Positions 1 to 8,133 are shown, counted from the stretch's first letter. The stretch is 64,000 nucleotides of DNA from Ktedonobacter robiniae (GCF_016587375.1 NZ_BNJG01000001.1:1550001-1614000), one strand, 5' to 3'. A program made the numbers and translations. Notes: generated by a model not told the origin, from the sequence alone.

Positions 1-227
1 GGTAGGGTAAACGAAATAATAGCCAGGCCAGCCATAAAGACCGATTGCGTCACATTGTTGACGAGCACGATCACGCCATAGTTTGTGGCATTGAGAATCG
101 TCAAGGAGATAAGTTGTGCCAACCAGAGTAATAAGAAGTTGCGGTTGCGCAACACACGTCGCACGCGACCGGAACTATTCTTATTGGACACTTGAGCGTT
201 TTGCGCTTGATCTGTACTCTGCACCAT
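1..227 (-). CDS. MFS transporter, N-terminal part (cut by window edge)
   Basis: Reading the minus strand from the ATG at 227 gives 75 codons with no stop, running off the left edge. After about 25 polar residues comes a basic patch (RVRRVLRNRNF) followed by a hydrophobic helix (LLLWLAQLISLTIL) and then a second helix (MAGLAIISFTLP). The arrangement 'RNRNFLLLWLAQ' before TM1 is typical of major facilitator superfamily drug/solute exporters, so I infer an inner-membrane MFS permease. Substrate cannot be judged from this fragment. The gene is transcribed away from the rest of the window. Confidence 0.7.
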   Translation of the reverse strand, partial: MVQSTDQAQNAQVSNKNSSGRVRRVLRNRNFLLLWLAQLISLTILNATNYGVIVLVNNVTQSVFMAGLAIISFTL

Positions 228-531
228 GGTCTACCAGACTTTCTACCAGTATTTCCCCAATATGTCCAGCTAACCTTACTACGTTTGCACTTGTACCTCT
301 GTTACCACGCCTCATAGCAAAAAGGTTCTCTTGATAATACGTCCCAAAACAGAAAAAGTCAGACGCTACCCCGTAGCAACTGCGTTCTCCCCGCTGCTAA
401 GTAGGAGATTCTTCCAGTCGCAAAAGGGTAGCGCATCCCCTCTTGACAGACTTTCCGCTTTTCCAGCTGGGAGCGGTATAAGAGAAATAAAGCATGTATA
501 TTTCCCAGGGTGAAGAGAGGAGACAATTTCG
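228..531. other. Divergent intergenic region with no gene
   Basis: This 304-bp stretch separates the minus-strand MFS gene from the plus-strand gene at 532. A TTGACA hexamer sits at 443-448 on the plus strand but no well-spaced -10 follows it. A good ribosome binding site (GAGGAGA) precedes the ATG at 532. I see no convincing ORF or RNA here. Confidence 0.5.
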
Positions 532-861
532 ATGGCAAGCAAATATTATGATTTGCAGAACACCTGGATCTACCAGGAGATAAAAGCCCAGGTCCAGGCA
601 GATCTACAGGCCCAACAATGCCAGGATTTGCATCATATCCTGCTCAAAATCATCGAAGCGCGCTTCCCCCGGCTCATTATCCAGGCCCATTCCCTGGGGC
701 AACTTCAACCCGAGCAGCTCCAGCAACTCATCATCCTCATAGGCAGCGCCCAGCGCGAGCGCGAGGCTAAAGTCGCCCTGGAGGAATATCAGAACATAAT
801 CAAACACGCACAATCACTACAAAAGGACAGCTCAGATGGAAAGTCGCCTATGGTATTATAG
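532..861 (+). CDS. Hypothetical protein, 109 aa, possibly DUF4351-like
   Basis: The ATG at 532 follows GAGGAGA with 8-nt spacing, which supports a real start. The product is a soluble, Gln-rich, all-helical protein. The stretch ILLKIIEARFPRL...LGQLQPEQLQQLIILIG resembles the helical C-terminal tail (DUF4351-like) found on PD-(D/E)XK transposase-derived Rpn proteins, but no nuclease domain is present, so this could be a detached tail. The gene ends 14 nt before the hicA remnant and is probably co-transcribed with hicA/hicB. No function is claimed. Confidence 0.6.
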   Translation: MASKYYDLQNTWIYQEIKAQVQADLQAQQCQDLHHILLKIIEARFPRLIIQAHSLGQLQPEQLQQLIILIGSAQREREAKVALEEYQNIIKHAQSLQKDSSDGKSPMVL

Positions 862-875
862 AAAAGGAAGAAACC

Positions 876-1088
876 ATGCCACGCAAAGTCAGGCAACTGA
901 AAGCTGATCTTCAAAAAGCAGGCTTTCTTATGCGACCTGGCAAAGGAAGCCATACCAAGTGGATACATTCATAGTACCCTCCTATCTTTGTCAACCTATC
1001 AGGCAGCGATGGAGATGACGCGAGACGATACCAAATTAATGAGGTACAAGCTGCCTTAAGGAAGGTGAGAGAACGCGATGAACACTAG
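876..1088 (+). pseudogene. hicA: HicA-type mRNA interferase toxin, interrupted by an in-frame TAG
   Basis: The ATG at 876 opens a frame reading MPRKVRQLKADLQKAGF and then the HicA hallmark KGSHTKWIH, with the catalytic-type His in GSH (residue 26). After 32 codons the frame hits TAG (972-974). Beyond the stop the same frame continues for 37 codons with recognisable HicA C-terminal sequence (VNLSGSDGDDARRYQ, then INEVQAALRKVRE) to a TAG at 1086-1088, overlapping the hicB start. HicA normally degrades mRNA through a dsRBD-like fold that needs this C-terminal half. One nonsense change therefore explains the break. Readthrough or a sequencing error are alternatives. Confidence 0.75.
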
Positions 1089-1287
1089 CCACTATTCCAT
1101 CACAATCCAATGGGACCCAAGAGACAGCATTTACATTGCCAGCGTTCCAGGGCTTCCAGGTGTAAAGACGCATGGAGATACTTATCAAGAAGCCATGACA
1201 AATATACTTGAAGTGCTCGATATGTGGATTGAAGACGCCCAAAAGCACGGGGAAACACTCTCACCTCCAAAAATTTACGTGGCATAG
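1078..1287 (+). CDS. hicB: HicB-type antitoxin, 69 aa
   Basis: The product has the partial RNase-H-like fold of HicB antitoxins: YSITIQWDPRDSIYIASVPGLPGVKTHGDTYQEAMTNI carries the family pattern of alternating strands followed by the VPGLPG turn and the EAMTNI helix. It is short and lacks an added DNA-binding domain. HicB neutralises HicA and often autoregulates the operon. The start at 1078 overlaps the last codons of the hicA remnant, the classic toxin-antitoxin arrangement, with AAGGTGAGAG upstream as ribosome binding site. The antitoxin is intact although its toxin partner has an in-frame stop. Confidence 0.8.
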   Translation: MNTSHYSITIQWDPRDSIYIASVPGLPGVKTHGDTYQEAMTNILEVLDMWIEDAQKHGETLSPPKIYVA

Positions 1288-1312
1288 AACTTAGCATTAA
1301 AGCCAACTACCA

Positions 1313-1342
1313 TTGGACGAGAGCGGATCGAGGCAGTATAAT
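1313..1342 (+). promoter_or_regulatory. Sigma-A-type promoter of rlmN, probably leaderless transcript
   Basis: TTGGAC (1313-1318), an 18-nt spacer and a perfect TATAAT (1337-1342). Transcription would begin 7-10 nt downstream, essentially at the rlmN ATG at 1352. No Shine-Dalgarno sequence precedes that ATG, so a leaderless mRNA is the simplest reading. Confidence 0.55.
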
Positions 1343-1351
1343 GTGTGAACT

Positions 1352-2518
1352 ATGATTCCAACACCGACAACAGATATGAATACGACACAACAGACACAAC
1401 CTAAAACCGATCTGCTCACGCTGACGCTGCCGCAGTTGCAGGAGTGGCTGGCCGCGCGAGGCGAGGCCGCATTTCGCGCTAAGCAGATCTATAGCTGGAT
1501 CTACCAGCAGCTTGTCGATAACTTCGCAGCCATGTCGAATCTGCCGCTGAAGCTCCGTCAGCGCTTGGAAGAGGAGGCCTGTATCGGCCCACTCGTCGTG
1601 CGCAGCGAGATGAGTTCGAAAGACGACCGCACACGTAAGATTCTGCTAGAACTCGCCGATGGCAAATTGATCGAGTCGGTGTTGATGCTCTATCCTCCCC
1701 TGGGCGAGAGTAGCGCACGCGCCACCGTCTGCGTCTCCAGCCAGGCGGGATGCGCCTTTGGCTGCACCTTCTGCGCCACTGGCCAGATGGGCTTTGATCG
1801 CCACTTACAATCAGGCGAGATTATCGCCCAGGTACTCCACTTCGCGCGCGAGCTACGCGCCACTCCCTGGAGCGCGGCTGGCCTTCCCGGTAGTACACCT
1901 ATCGATCACATCACCAATATCGTCTTGATGGGCATGGGCGAGCCACTACACAACTACGACAATGTGCTCCAGGCCCTGCGCATCCTCAATAGTGCCGCAG
2001 GCTTCAACCTGGGGGCGCGGCATATGACCGTCTCGACCGTTGGCCTGGTGCCAGCCATCCGCAAATTGAGCCAGGAGCAGCTCCAGGTCAACCTGGCCAT
2101 CTCCCTCCACGCGCCCACCAATGAGGCGCGCAGCCAGACCATGCCTGTTAACCGCAAGTACCCGCTGGAAGAACTGCTGGCCGCCTGCCAGGACTATATC
2201 ACGGCGACACGAAGGCAGGTCACATTTGAATATGTCTTGCTGGCAGGCGTCAATGATACGCCGGAGCGCGCTCAGCAGTTAGCAGAACTGCTGGCCCCGC
2301 TCAAGCAGTTCGCGCACGTCAACTGTATTCCCGTAAACGCGACCTCGGCTGGCTATCGTCCCCCAGGTCCAGACGCCATTCGCGCCTTCCGCAATATTCT
2401 CTTTGAACGTGGCATCAGCAATAGCGTGCGTGCGGAGCGCGGCGATGATATCGCTGCCGCCTGTGGACAGCTACGTACCCGCTTCGAGAACCGACGCAAA
2501 GCTATTCCGGTTGTCTAA
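1352..2518 (+). CDS. rlmN: 23S rRNA (adenine(2503)-C(2))-methyltransferase / tRNA A37 methyltransferase RlmN
   Basis: Radical SAM enzyme that methylates C2 of A2503 in 23S rRNA and of A37 in some tRNAs. The 388-aa product has the normal length. The CxxxCxxC iron-sulphur motif is C134-AFG-C138-TF-C141 within AGCAFGCTFCATGQMGF. The Cys that carries the transient methyl group is present in AAACGQL near residue 371. MGMGEPLHNYDNV and NLAISLHAPTNEARS are family signatures. The start at 1352 has no ribosome binding site but lies 10 bp after a TATAAT; an in-frame ATG at 1376 is an alternative. It stands alone and faces rpmB across a 27-bp hairpin. Confidence 0.95.
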   Translation: MIPTPTTDMNTTQQTQPKTDLLTLTLPQLQEWLAARGEAAFRAKQIYSWIYQQLVDNFAAMSNLPLKLRQRLEEEACIGPLVVRSEMSSKDDRTRKILLELADGKLIESVLMLYPPLGESSARATVCVSSQAGCAFGCTFCATGQMGFDRHLQSGEIIAQVLHFARELRATPWSAAGLPGSTPIDHITNIVLMGMGEPLHNYDNVLQALRILNSAAGFNLGARHMTVSTVGLVPAIRKLSQEQLQVNLAISLHAPTNEARSQTMPVNRKYPLEELLAACQDYITATRRQVTFEYVLLAGVNDTPERAQQLAELLAPLKQFAHVNCIPVNATSAGYRPPGPDAIRAFRNILFERGISNSVRAERGDDIAAACGQLRTRFENRRKAIPVV

Positions 2519-2526
2519 ATCTAAAA

Positions 2527-2584
2527 AAGGGAACGTGGGGAGTGCAGAGGGGCGTCAGCCCCTCTGCACTCCCCACGTTCCCTT
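2527..2584. terminator. 27-bp perfect hairpin between convergent rlmN and rpmB
   Basis: Left arm 2527-2553 and right arm 2558-2584 are perfect complements around a 4-nt loop (GTCA). It starts 8 bp after the rlmN stop and no gene overlaps it. The flanks are A-rich on the left (AAAAAA at 2523-2528), which gives a U tract only for minus-strand transcripts. It is probably a bidirectional transcription barrier, but unusually long for an intrinsic terminator. Confidence 0.7.
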
Positions 2585-2670
2585 ACGCAAAAAGGTACCC
2601 GCAAAGACCACCTCCCTGCTGGGAGAGAAGTAACCTTTGTGGGTACCTTCTTGTTTTTCTGTCTGCCTGC

Positions 2671-2868
2671 TTAGCGCACCTTCGGCATTTTGCTCATGGT
2701 GCGCATGCAGCGTGTGCAGATATTGACGTTCTGCACGGTACCATTCACCTCAAGGCGACGGCGCTGTACGTTGAGCACGAAGCGACGGCGCGTACGATGC
2801 TGAGAGTGTGGCACATTGTTACCATACATGGGCTTGCGCTCACAGACATCACAACGACCTGCTGCCAT
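2671..2868 (-). CDS. rpmB: 50S ribosomal protein L28
   Basis: A 65-aa basic protein beginning MAAGRCDVCERKPMYGNNVP and containing SQHRTRRRFVLNVQ, both typical of L28. It keeps the two zinc-ligand Cys pairs (CDVC near the N-terminus and CTRC near the C-terminus), so it is the zinc-binding form. The ATG at 2868 is preceded by AGGAAG; the longer upstream reading lacks L28 similarity. L28 is a large-subunit protein near the E site. In many Firmicutes rpmB also sits beside the asp23/fakA pair, and here the two are divergent. Confidence 0.95.
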   Translation of the reverse strand: MAAGRCDVCERKPMYGNNVPHSQHRTRRRFVLNVQRRRLEVNGTVQNVNICTRCMRTMSKMPKVR

Positions 2869-2989
2869 GTTACTCTTCCTTCCTACCAGACTGCGACGGA
2901 AACATACTTTGTGATAGATACCTGCTTGTAGTATAAGAGGTTCCGACAGCCATAAAGTCCATGCCTGCCGACACACGTTCCGCTGCTGC

Positions 2990-3019
2990 TTGATTTATGA
3001 TCGAGGTCTCTGGTATACT
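2990..3019 (+). promoter_or_regulatory. Promoter for the asp23-fakA unit
   Basis: TTGATT (2990-2995), an 18-nt spacer, TATACT (3014-3019), on the plus strand about 200 bp upstream of the asp23-like start. It overlaps the region that would be the rpmB leader. Confidence 0.45.
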
Positions 3020-3099
3020 GCTTCAGTGGCTATTCCCTTGTGCTACTGCCAGGGAAATTCGGGATAACACCCGTTTGCCATAGCCGCAAAACCAGAATG

Positions 3100-3128
3100 A
3101 TGATAAGCTGAAACACCGGCGTTGTCAA
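3100..3128 (-). promoter_or_regulatory. Promoter for rpmB
   Basis: On the minus strand TTGACA (3128-3123), a 17-nt spacer and TATCAT (3105-3100) form a near-consensus promoter. Transcription would start near 3093 and leave a leader of about 225 nt before the rpmB ATG at 2868, which is long for a ribosomal protein gene. Confidence 0.55.
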
Positions 3129-3221
3129 GAGTGACAACTCGTGCTTCGCCTGGGAATCCCTGGCACGTTATGCGAGTATAACCCATATAGGCTAATTTGG
3201 CAAGAGAGAAGACAATTGCGT

Positions 3222-3617
3222 ATGCCAAAAGCACATGCTCTAAAACCACAATCCAGCTCTCACCCCCGAGGTAAAATTGAAGTCCTTCCTAACGCCATTC
3301 ATACGATTGTAGTACAGGCTACAACTGGGTGTTATGGGGTGCTAGGACTGGCTTCCCCACGCCTCCACTATGGAGAGCCTATCCTGCTTTCAACACAACA
3401 TGTGAATCAGGGAGTGCGGGTCAATGTGGTCAATGATCAGCTCATTGTAGATATCTATGTCGTGTTAGAGTACGGATTGCGCATCTCCGAAATAGCACAC
3501 AATATCATGAGCAGCGTCAAATTCTCACTTGAGAAGATGTTGGGTCTGCCCGTTGCTCAAGTTAACGTGAATGTCCAGGGCCTCCTCCATGGACCTGGCA
3601 CACAAGAAAAACAGTAA
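3222..3617 (+). CDS. Asp23/Gls24 family protein (YloU-like)
   Basis: A 131-aa soluble protein of the DUF322 family. The core runs from KIEVLPNAIHTIVVQATTGC through VDIYVVLEYGLRISEIAHNI to VAQVNVNVQGLL, the usual Asp23 beta-alpha pattern. The Met at 3222 is preferred over the longer frame because AGAGAAG lies upstream and the extra residues lack similarity. Asp23-like proteins are envelope-stress or acyl-metabolism associated; the conserved YloU-FakA linkage suggests a role linked to fatty acid kinase, but the exact activity is unknown. fakA starts 19 nt downstream. Confidence 0.85.
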   Translation: MPKAHALKPQSSSHPRGKIEVLPNAIHTIVVQATTGCYGVLGLASPRLHYGEPILLSTQHVNQGVRVNVVNDQLIVDIYVVLEYGLRISEIAHNIMSSVKFSLEKMLGLPVAQVNVNVQGLLHGPGTQEKQ

Positions 3618-3636
3618 AAAAGGTAGCACAGACGCT

Positions 3637-5340
3637 ATGCAGGAACACTCACCGCGCTCAATTCGACAGCGGGCCAGACGTATCAGCGTTTTTGACGGTC
3701 AGGATCTCAAGAAAGCGATCCTGGCAGGCGCGGCGTGGTTGGAAGAAAATCGCGAAACCATCAATGCCCTGAATGTCTTTCCCGTTCCCGACGGGGATAC
3801 TGGTTCCAACATGTCAGCCACCATGCGCTCAGCCATCCGCAATATCGCAGAAACGACAGAAAGCTCTGCGGGGGCTGTGGCCGCACGCCTCGCCCACGAT
3901 GCCCTGCTGGGCGCGCGTGGCAACTCAGGAGTTATCCTTTCGCAGACGTTGCGTGGGCTGGCCCAGGGTCTAGAGGGGAAACCAACCTTCGCCGCCACTG
4001 ATCTGGCTGAAGCCTTTCAACAAGCCCAGCGTCTGGCTTACCGCGCTGTTATCAAACCCGTTGAGGGCACTATCTTAACGGTTGTACGCGAGACTGCTGA
4101 GGCAACCAAACAGAGCGCGGAACGCGGTGATGACCTGGTCGGTTTAATGCAGGAAGCGGTTTCGGCCGCACGCCTGGCTGTTGCCAATACCCCCAATCAG
4201 TTGCCCACCCTGAAACAGGCAGGCGTCGTTGACGCGGGCGGGCAGGGCTTCTGCACAATTCTGGAGGGTATTCTGCGCTACATTCGTGGTGAGGCCGCTA
4301 GCCCGGCTGCAACCGTCACCCAATTGCAACCACTGCTCCAGCAAAAAGAGCGCGCCGCCAAAAAAGGGCGTGTCACGGTTGAGGAAGAGTTCGGCTACGA
4401 GGTCGTCTTCCTGCTCAGCGGCAAGAATCTGGACGTCGAAGGCATTCGCCAGGCCATTATTGATATGGGGGGCGTCTCAACAGTGGTGGCGGGCGACGAG
4501 ACCCTCCTCAAGGTTCATACTCATACACTCACGCCCGGCAAAATCCTTGATTATGGCGTCAGCCTCGGTAGCCTGAACGATATCAATATCGAGAACTTGC
4601 AGGAACAGAGCCTGACCTACGCCGCTGAGAGCGCGGCCGAGCACGCCGAAGATGAAGAGCCTGAACCGGATGTAGAAAAAGAGGTACCTATCGCCCTGGT
4701 AGCCGTCGCCTCGGGTGAGGGATTTGAAGAGGTCTTCAGAGGCATGGGCGTCCAATCAATCGTCTCGGGTGGCCAGACCATGAACCCCAGCATTGAAGAA
4801 CTACTCGCCGCCGTAGAAAACGCTCCCTCGCAGCAGGTGATCATCCTCCCCAATAACAGCAACGTGATCTTAAGCGCGCAACAGGTCAATGGCCTGACGC
4901 AGAAAAAAGTCTTTGTCATTCCCTGCAAAACAATGCCCCAGGGCATCGCGGCGCTGATGGCCTATAACTACGAGGATGACTTCGAGGACGTCTGCCAGGC
5001 AATGAAAGAAGCCTCTCAATCCATCCAGACCGCCGAGATCACTACCGCGGTACGCACCGTCAATATTCATAACATCAGCGTGCGCGAAGGCGATTTCATC
5101 GGTGTCATCAATGGAAACCTGGCCGTTGCCGGTCAGCAGATGCAGCCCGTGCTCGAAGATACGCTCCAACGCATGCATATCGATAACTATGAAATAGTTA
5201 CAATGTATTATGGAGCAGAAGTCACCGCCGAAGAGGCACACGCAACCTGCAAACGGCTCAAGCAGCTCCACTCACATCTTGAGATTGAGGTTGTCAGCGG
5301 AGGCCAGCCCTACTACGCCTACATTCTCTCGGCAGAATAA
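3637..5340 (+). CDS. fakA: Fatty acid kinase subunit FakA (DAK2/YloV family)
   Basis: The 567-aa product has the DhaL/DAK2 kinase domain at its N-terminus, including the ATP/Mg-binding motif NVFPVPDGDTGSNM, GARGNSGVILSQ and GVVDAGGQG. A middle domain and a C-terminal FakA-type domain (VSGGQTMNPSIEELLAA, ILPNNSNVI) follow. FakA phosphorylates fatty acids held by DegV/FakB proteins and so feeds exogenous or turned-over fatty acids into phospholipid synthesis. The start at 3637 follows AAAAAAGG 19 nt after the asp23-like stop; a Met at 3589 inside that gene is an alternative. degV follows downstream, which fits a complete FakAB system. Confidence 0.92.
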   Translation: MQEHSPRSIRQRARRISVFDGQDLKKAILAGAAWLEENRETINALNVFPVPDGDTGSNMSATMRSAIRNIAETTESSAGAVAARLAHDALLGARGNSGVILSQTLRGLAQGLEGKPTFAATDLAEAFQQAQRLAYRAVIKPVEGTILTVVRETAEATKQSAERGDDLVGLMQEAVSAARLAVANTPNQLPTLKQAGVVDAGGQGFCTILEGILRYIRGEAASPAATVTQLQPLLQQKERAAKKGRVTVEEEFGYEVVFLLSGKNLDVEGIRQAIIDMGGVSTVVAGDETLLKVHTHTLTPGKILDYGVSLGSLNDINIENLQEQSLTYAAESAAEHAEDEEPEPDVEKEVPIALVAVASGEGFEEVFRGMGVQSIVSGGQTMNPSIEELLAAVENAPSQQVIILPNNSNVILSAQQVNGLTQKKVFVIPCKTMPQGIAALMAYNYEDDFEDVCQAMKEASQSIQTAEITTAVRTVNIHNISVREGDFIGVINGNLAVAGQQMQPVLEDTLQRMHIDNYEIVTMYYGAEVTAEEAHATCKRLKQLHSHLEIEVVSGGQPYYAYILSAE

Positions 5341-5349
5341 GGGAACCCC

Positions 5350-5403
5350 AGGCACCTGCCTGCGATGCACCTGGCATGCCAGGACTGCTACAGGCAGGTG
5401 CCT
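5350..5403. repeat. Branched inverted repeat between fakA and degV
   Basis: Outer arms 5350-5362 and 5391-5403 are 13-bp perfect complements (AGGCACCTGCCTG and its complement). A second small palindrome (CCTGGCATGCCAGG, about 5370-5383) lies inside. It begins 10 bp after the fakA stop and has no T tract. It may be a weak terminator or processing site within the fakA-degV transcript. Confidence 0.55.
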
Positions 5404-5535
5404 GTGCAAGATACCTACCCGTTCAAGCTACACCCACTACACTACAAAGGCAGCAGCAGGCGTTCTAGTGCTATCACCACTCATCAGAGTTGATGCTCGT
5501 GAGAGAACGCCGCTTCTTCCTGCCAGGAGGCCAGT

Positions 5536-6381
5536 ATGACCGTTCGTATCGTTACTGACAGCACCTCAGACCTGCCTATCGAGCAGGCGAAGGCACTCGG
5601 CATTGAGATCGTGCCACTTACTGTCGCCTTTGGCGATGACGCCTACCTCGACAATATCGAGATGGATAATGCGGCATTCTACCAGAAACTGCAAGGAAGC
5701 AAAGAGCTACCTCGCACATCTCAGCCTGCGCCCGCACGCTTTCAAGAGACCTTTACGCGTTTGATTCAAGAAGGCGCAACCGGCATCCTCTCGGTCCATC
5801 TCACCTCTCAGTTAAGCGGCACCTATCAGTCAGCCTGTACCGCGCGCGACGCCCTGCCAGAAGATCTGCGAAAAATCCCCATTGAGATCGTTGACTCTAA
5901 GACTACTAGTGTGGGTATGGGCTATCCCGTAATTAAGGCCGCAGAAGAGGCACAGGCAGGCCTGGGACTTGAAGAGATAAAAGCGCACCTCGTCGATCGC
6001 TTGGAGCGGACACGCATCTTCGCAGTTCTCGACACCTTAGAGTATGTCAGGCGCGGTGGGCGTATTGGTGGCGCAACAGCGATGCTGGGCAATGTGCTCA
6101 ACATTAAACCCATCATCTCCCTGAAGGAGGGAGTCGTCATTCCTGTTGAGCGCGCCCGCACGCGCGGCAAGGCTTATGCTCGCGTCGCGCAGATTCTTCA
6201 GGAGCTAGGCCCAATCGAATATCTGGCCATTGCTGAGTCCAGTGAAGAGGTTGGGCAACAGCTATCGGAGGCCCTTAAGCCCGTCTATTCTGGCGATATT
6301 GCCATCTGGAAGCTAGGCGCAGTGCTAGGCACACATACCGGTCCTGGTACGGCCGCGATCTCGGTAGTAACAGCCAAATAA
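5536..6381 (+). CDS. DegV family fatty acid-binding protein (FakB-type)
   Basis: The 281-aa product begins MTVRIVTDSTSDLPIEQAK, the DegV signature, and keeps the TSQPAPARF and HLTSQLSGTYQSA motifs that line the fatty-acid carboxylate pocket. DegV/FakB proteins bind a fatty acid and present it to FakA for phosphorylation. AGGAGGCCAGT precedes the ATG at 5536. The gene lies downstream of fakA, separated by a hairpin, and is 15 bp from the zinc-ribbon gene. Fatty-acid chain preference cannot be read from the sequence. Confidence 0.92.
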   Translation: MTVRIVTDSTSDLPIEQAKALGIEIVPLTVAFGDDAYLDNIEMDNAAFYQKLQGSKELPRTSQPAPARFQETFTRLIQEGATGILSVHLTSQLSGTYQSACTARDALPEDLRKIPIEIVDSKTTSVGMGYPVIKAAEEAQAGLGLEEIKAHLVDRLERTRIFAVLDTLEYVRRGGRIGGATAMLGNVLNIKPIISLKEGVVIPVERARTRGKAYARVAQILQELGPIEYLAIAESSEEVGQQLSEALKPVYSGDIAIWKLGAVLGTHTGPGTAAISVVTAK

Positions 6382-6396
6382 TTTTGAGGTGACAGC

Positions 6397-7152
6397 ATGT
6401 CGCAGCATTATGTGGTTCCCAACATTTACCAGGACATGAGCAATCAATCTCAGGGCTACTTCGCCTTTCGTTTTACCTGCCAGAGCTGTTACTGGCAGAT
6501 AGACACCCAGCCTATCCGCTCTTCAGTGAGCACAGCCAGCAACATTATGGATATTGGTGTTGGCCTGCTCAATGGTTTCTGGGGGCGTGCCGCTGAAGCT
6601 GGCCAGAAAATCTATGGTAGCCAGTGGCATACGGAACAGGCTGGCGCTCTCCAACGCTCATGGGGTGAGATCCAACATAATTTCCATACCTGCCCACGCT
6701 GTCACCAGACAGTTTGTATGCGTTGCTTTAATATTCAGCTTAACCTCTGCACGCACTGTGCCCCCGATTTGAAAGCGGATGGCTCCCAGTTTCAACATGA
6801 ACTCAATGTCGAGGCTCAGCGTAAGCAGATTGAAGAGCAGTATCACGCACCCCGCTTCAATGTCGCGGCTATTCCCTCAGCCGCGACGCCCGACCTCCTT
6901 GCTTCCCCTCAGCAGCAAGCACTCCCTCCTGGAAGTCCGCCCTACCAACTGCCAGCCGCCCTGGCTTTCCAGGGGGCACAGGCTGTAGCCTGCCCCAATT
7001 GTCGCCGCCCGGGCGCCGCAGGCAAATTTTGCCAGGACTGCGGCACACGGATTCCCGCCCAGGAGGTAACCTGCCCACAGTGTGCGCAATCCCTGGCACC
7101 AGGAACCCGCTTCTGTCCTGAATGCGGCACAAAGCTCCAAAACGCCGTCTAA
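6397..7152 (+). CDS. Zinc-ribbon protein, 251 aa
   Basis: The N-terminal part has CQSC, then CPRCHQTVCMRC and CTHC (about residues 100-127). The C-terminus carries two tandem zinc ribbons: CPNCRRPGAAGKFCQDCG and CPQCAQSLAPGTRFCPECG. The middle is Pro/Gln/Ala-rich linker. No enzymatic domain is visible, and it is probably cytoplasmic. It starts 15 bp after degV with AGGTGACAGC as ribosome binding site, so the two are likely co-transcribed. An IS5-type element is inserted exactly at its stop codon (TAA 7150-7152, duplicated as the target site), leaving the protein intact but cutting the gene off from its 3' palindrome at 8134-8193. Confidence 0.8.
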   Translation: MSQHYVVPNIYQDMSNQSQGYFAFRFTCQSCYWQIDTQPIRSSVSTASNIMDIGVGLLNGFWGRAAEAGQKIYGSQWHTEQAGALQRSWGEIQHNFHTCPRCHQTVCMRCFNIQLNLCTHCAPDLKADGSQFQHELNVEAQRKQIEEQYHAPRFNVAAIPSAATPDLLASPQQQALPPGSPPYQLPAALAFQGAQAVACPNCRRPGAAGKFCQDCGTRIPAQEVTCPQCAQSLAPGTRFCPECGTKLQNAV

Positions 7153-8132
7153 GATAGTGTTTTAAAACGGTCGCGATGGGAAAGCTGGCACGAGCGTGGT
7201 GAGCATACGGTAGCTGGCAGAGAGCTTGATAAAGGCCTCACTGCTCTGTGGGAGCCCCTCGTGATCGCGGCAAAGCCTCCTCCAGCGCACGATCCAGGAG
7301 AAACTGCGCTCAATGATCCATCGCTTGGGCTGAGGCCGCAAGCCTGTGGGAAACAATGCGTCCCAGTCCACACCTCCTCCCCTTCGGGCACGAGCAGGCC
7401 TCGTTTGGGGAGCGTGACTGCATGGATGGTCTCAATCGTCCAGCCCAGCGTTTCTTTCACCCAGGTCAGAAAGGTTCCGCCGTAATGACTATCGCCCCAA
7501 ATGAGCTGCAGACGGGGAAGCGCATTCTTGAGTGGCTCGAGCAGGGCAGTGCCGCCCTGGTGATCAGAGGCCTGGGCTCCTGTCACCTTCACAGCCAACA
7601 GATTGCCCTGCGTATCGACGAATGCATGACGCTTGCGGCCCCACGTTTTTTTTCCCGACGTCGTAGCCCTTTTCAGGACCCCGAACCGCACTCGTTTTGA
7701 TGGATTGACTGTCGATGATCGCAGCACTTGGCTCTTCCTCTCGGCCTTGCCTGGTGCGCATCCGCATGCGTAGGGTTTGCAAAATACGATCCCAAACGCC
7801 TTCGCGCTCCCAGCGGTGAAAATTGTAATAGACGCTTTGCCACGCGGGAAATTCATGGGGCAGCATGCGCCAGGGACATCCACTGCGCAAAACGTACAAA
7901 ATTGCATTGACGACCTCGCGTCGCGAGACAAACGGCTTGCGGCCCTGCAGGGATGGTTGAGGGATCAGGGGTTCCAACAGTTCCCACTGCTCATCCGTCA
8001 GATCGGAGGGATAGGCTTTCCTCCCCAGTGTCACCTTCATACGCCTTCTGCACTTTCTTTCTGCTTCTTCGACTCGTTACATCAACCCCTTTCTTCTTCC
8101 TCTCGGCGAGATGACCACTTTCAAACACTATC
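7153..8132 (-). mobile_element. IS5-family insertion sequence, 980 bp
   Basis: The ends are imperfect inverted repeats: the left end reads GATAGTGTTTTAAAACGGTC and the right end, on the other strand, GATAGTGTTTGAAAGTGGTC (17 of 20 identical). Both ends are flanked by TAA (7150-7152 and 8133-8135), a 3-bp TNA-type target duplication as known for IS427-group IS5 elements. The single transposase region is on the minus strand. Joining the flanks restores the zinc-ribbon stop codon followed directly by a 60-bp palindrome, so the insertion is recent enough to be read precisely. Confidence 0.85.
7162..8040 (-). pseudogene. IS5-family DDE transposase, split over three frames
   Basis: The frame from ATG 8040 encodes the N-terminal domain (LTDEQWELLEPLIP, GCPWRMLPHEFP) and the first catalytic Asp (IIDSQSIKT). 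At an A8 run near 7647-7654 the similarity moves to a second frame (KKTWGRKRHAFVD, second Asp in IWGDSHYGG). At a GTGTG near 7369-7373 it moves again to a third frame with the catalytic Glu (WIIERSFSWIVRWRRL). The first shift at an A run could be productive slippage, as some two-ORF IS5 elements use. The second looks like a 2-nt duplication. Without both shifts no complete DDE enzyme is made, so the element is probably dead unless helped in trans. Confidence 0.8.
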
Positions 8133-8133
8133 T

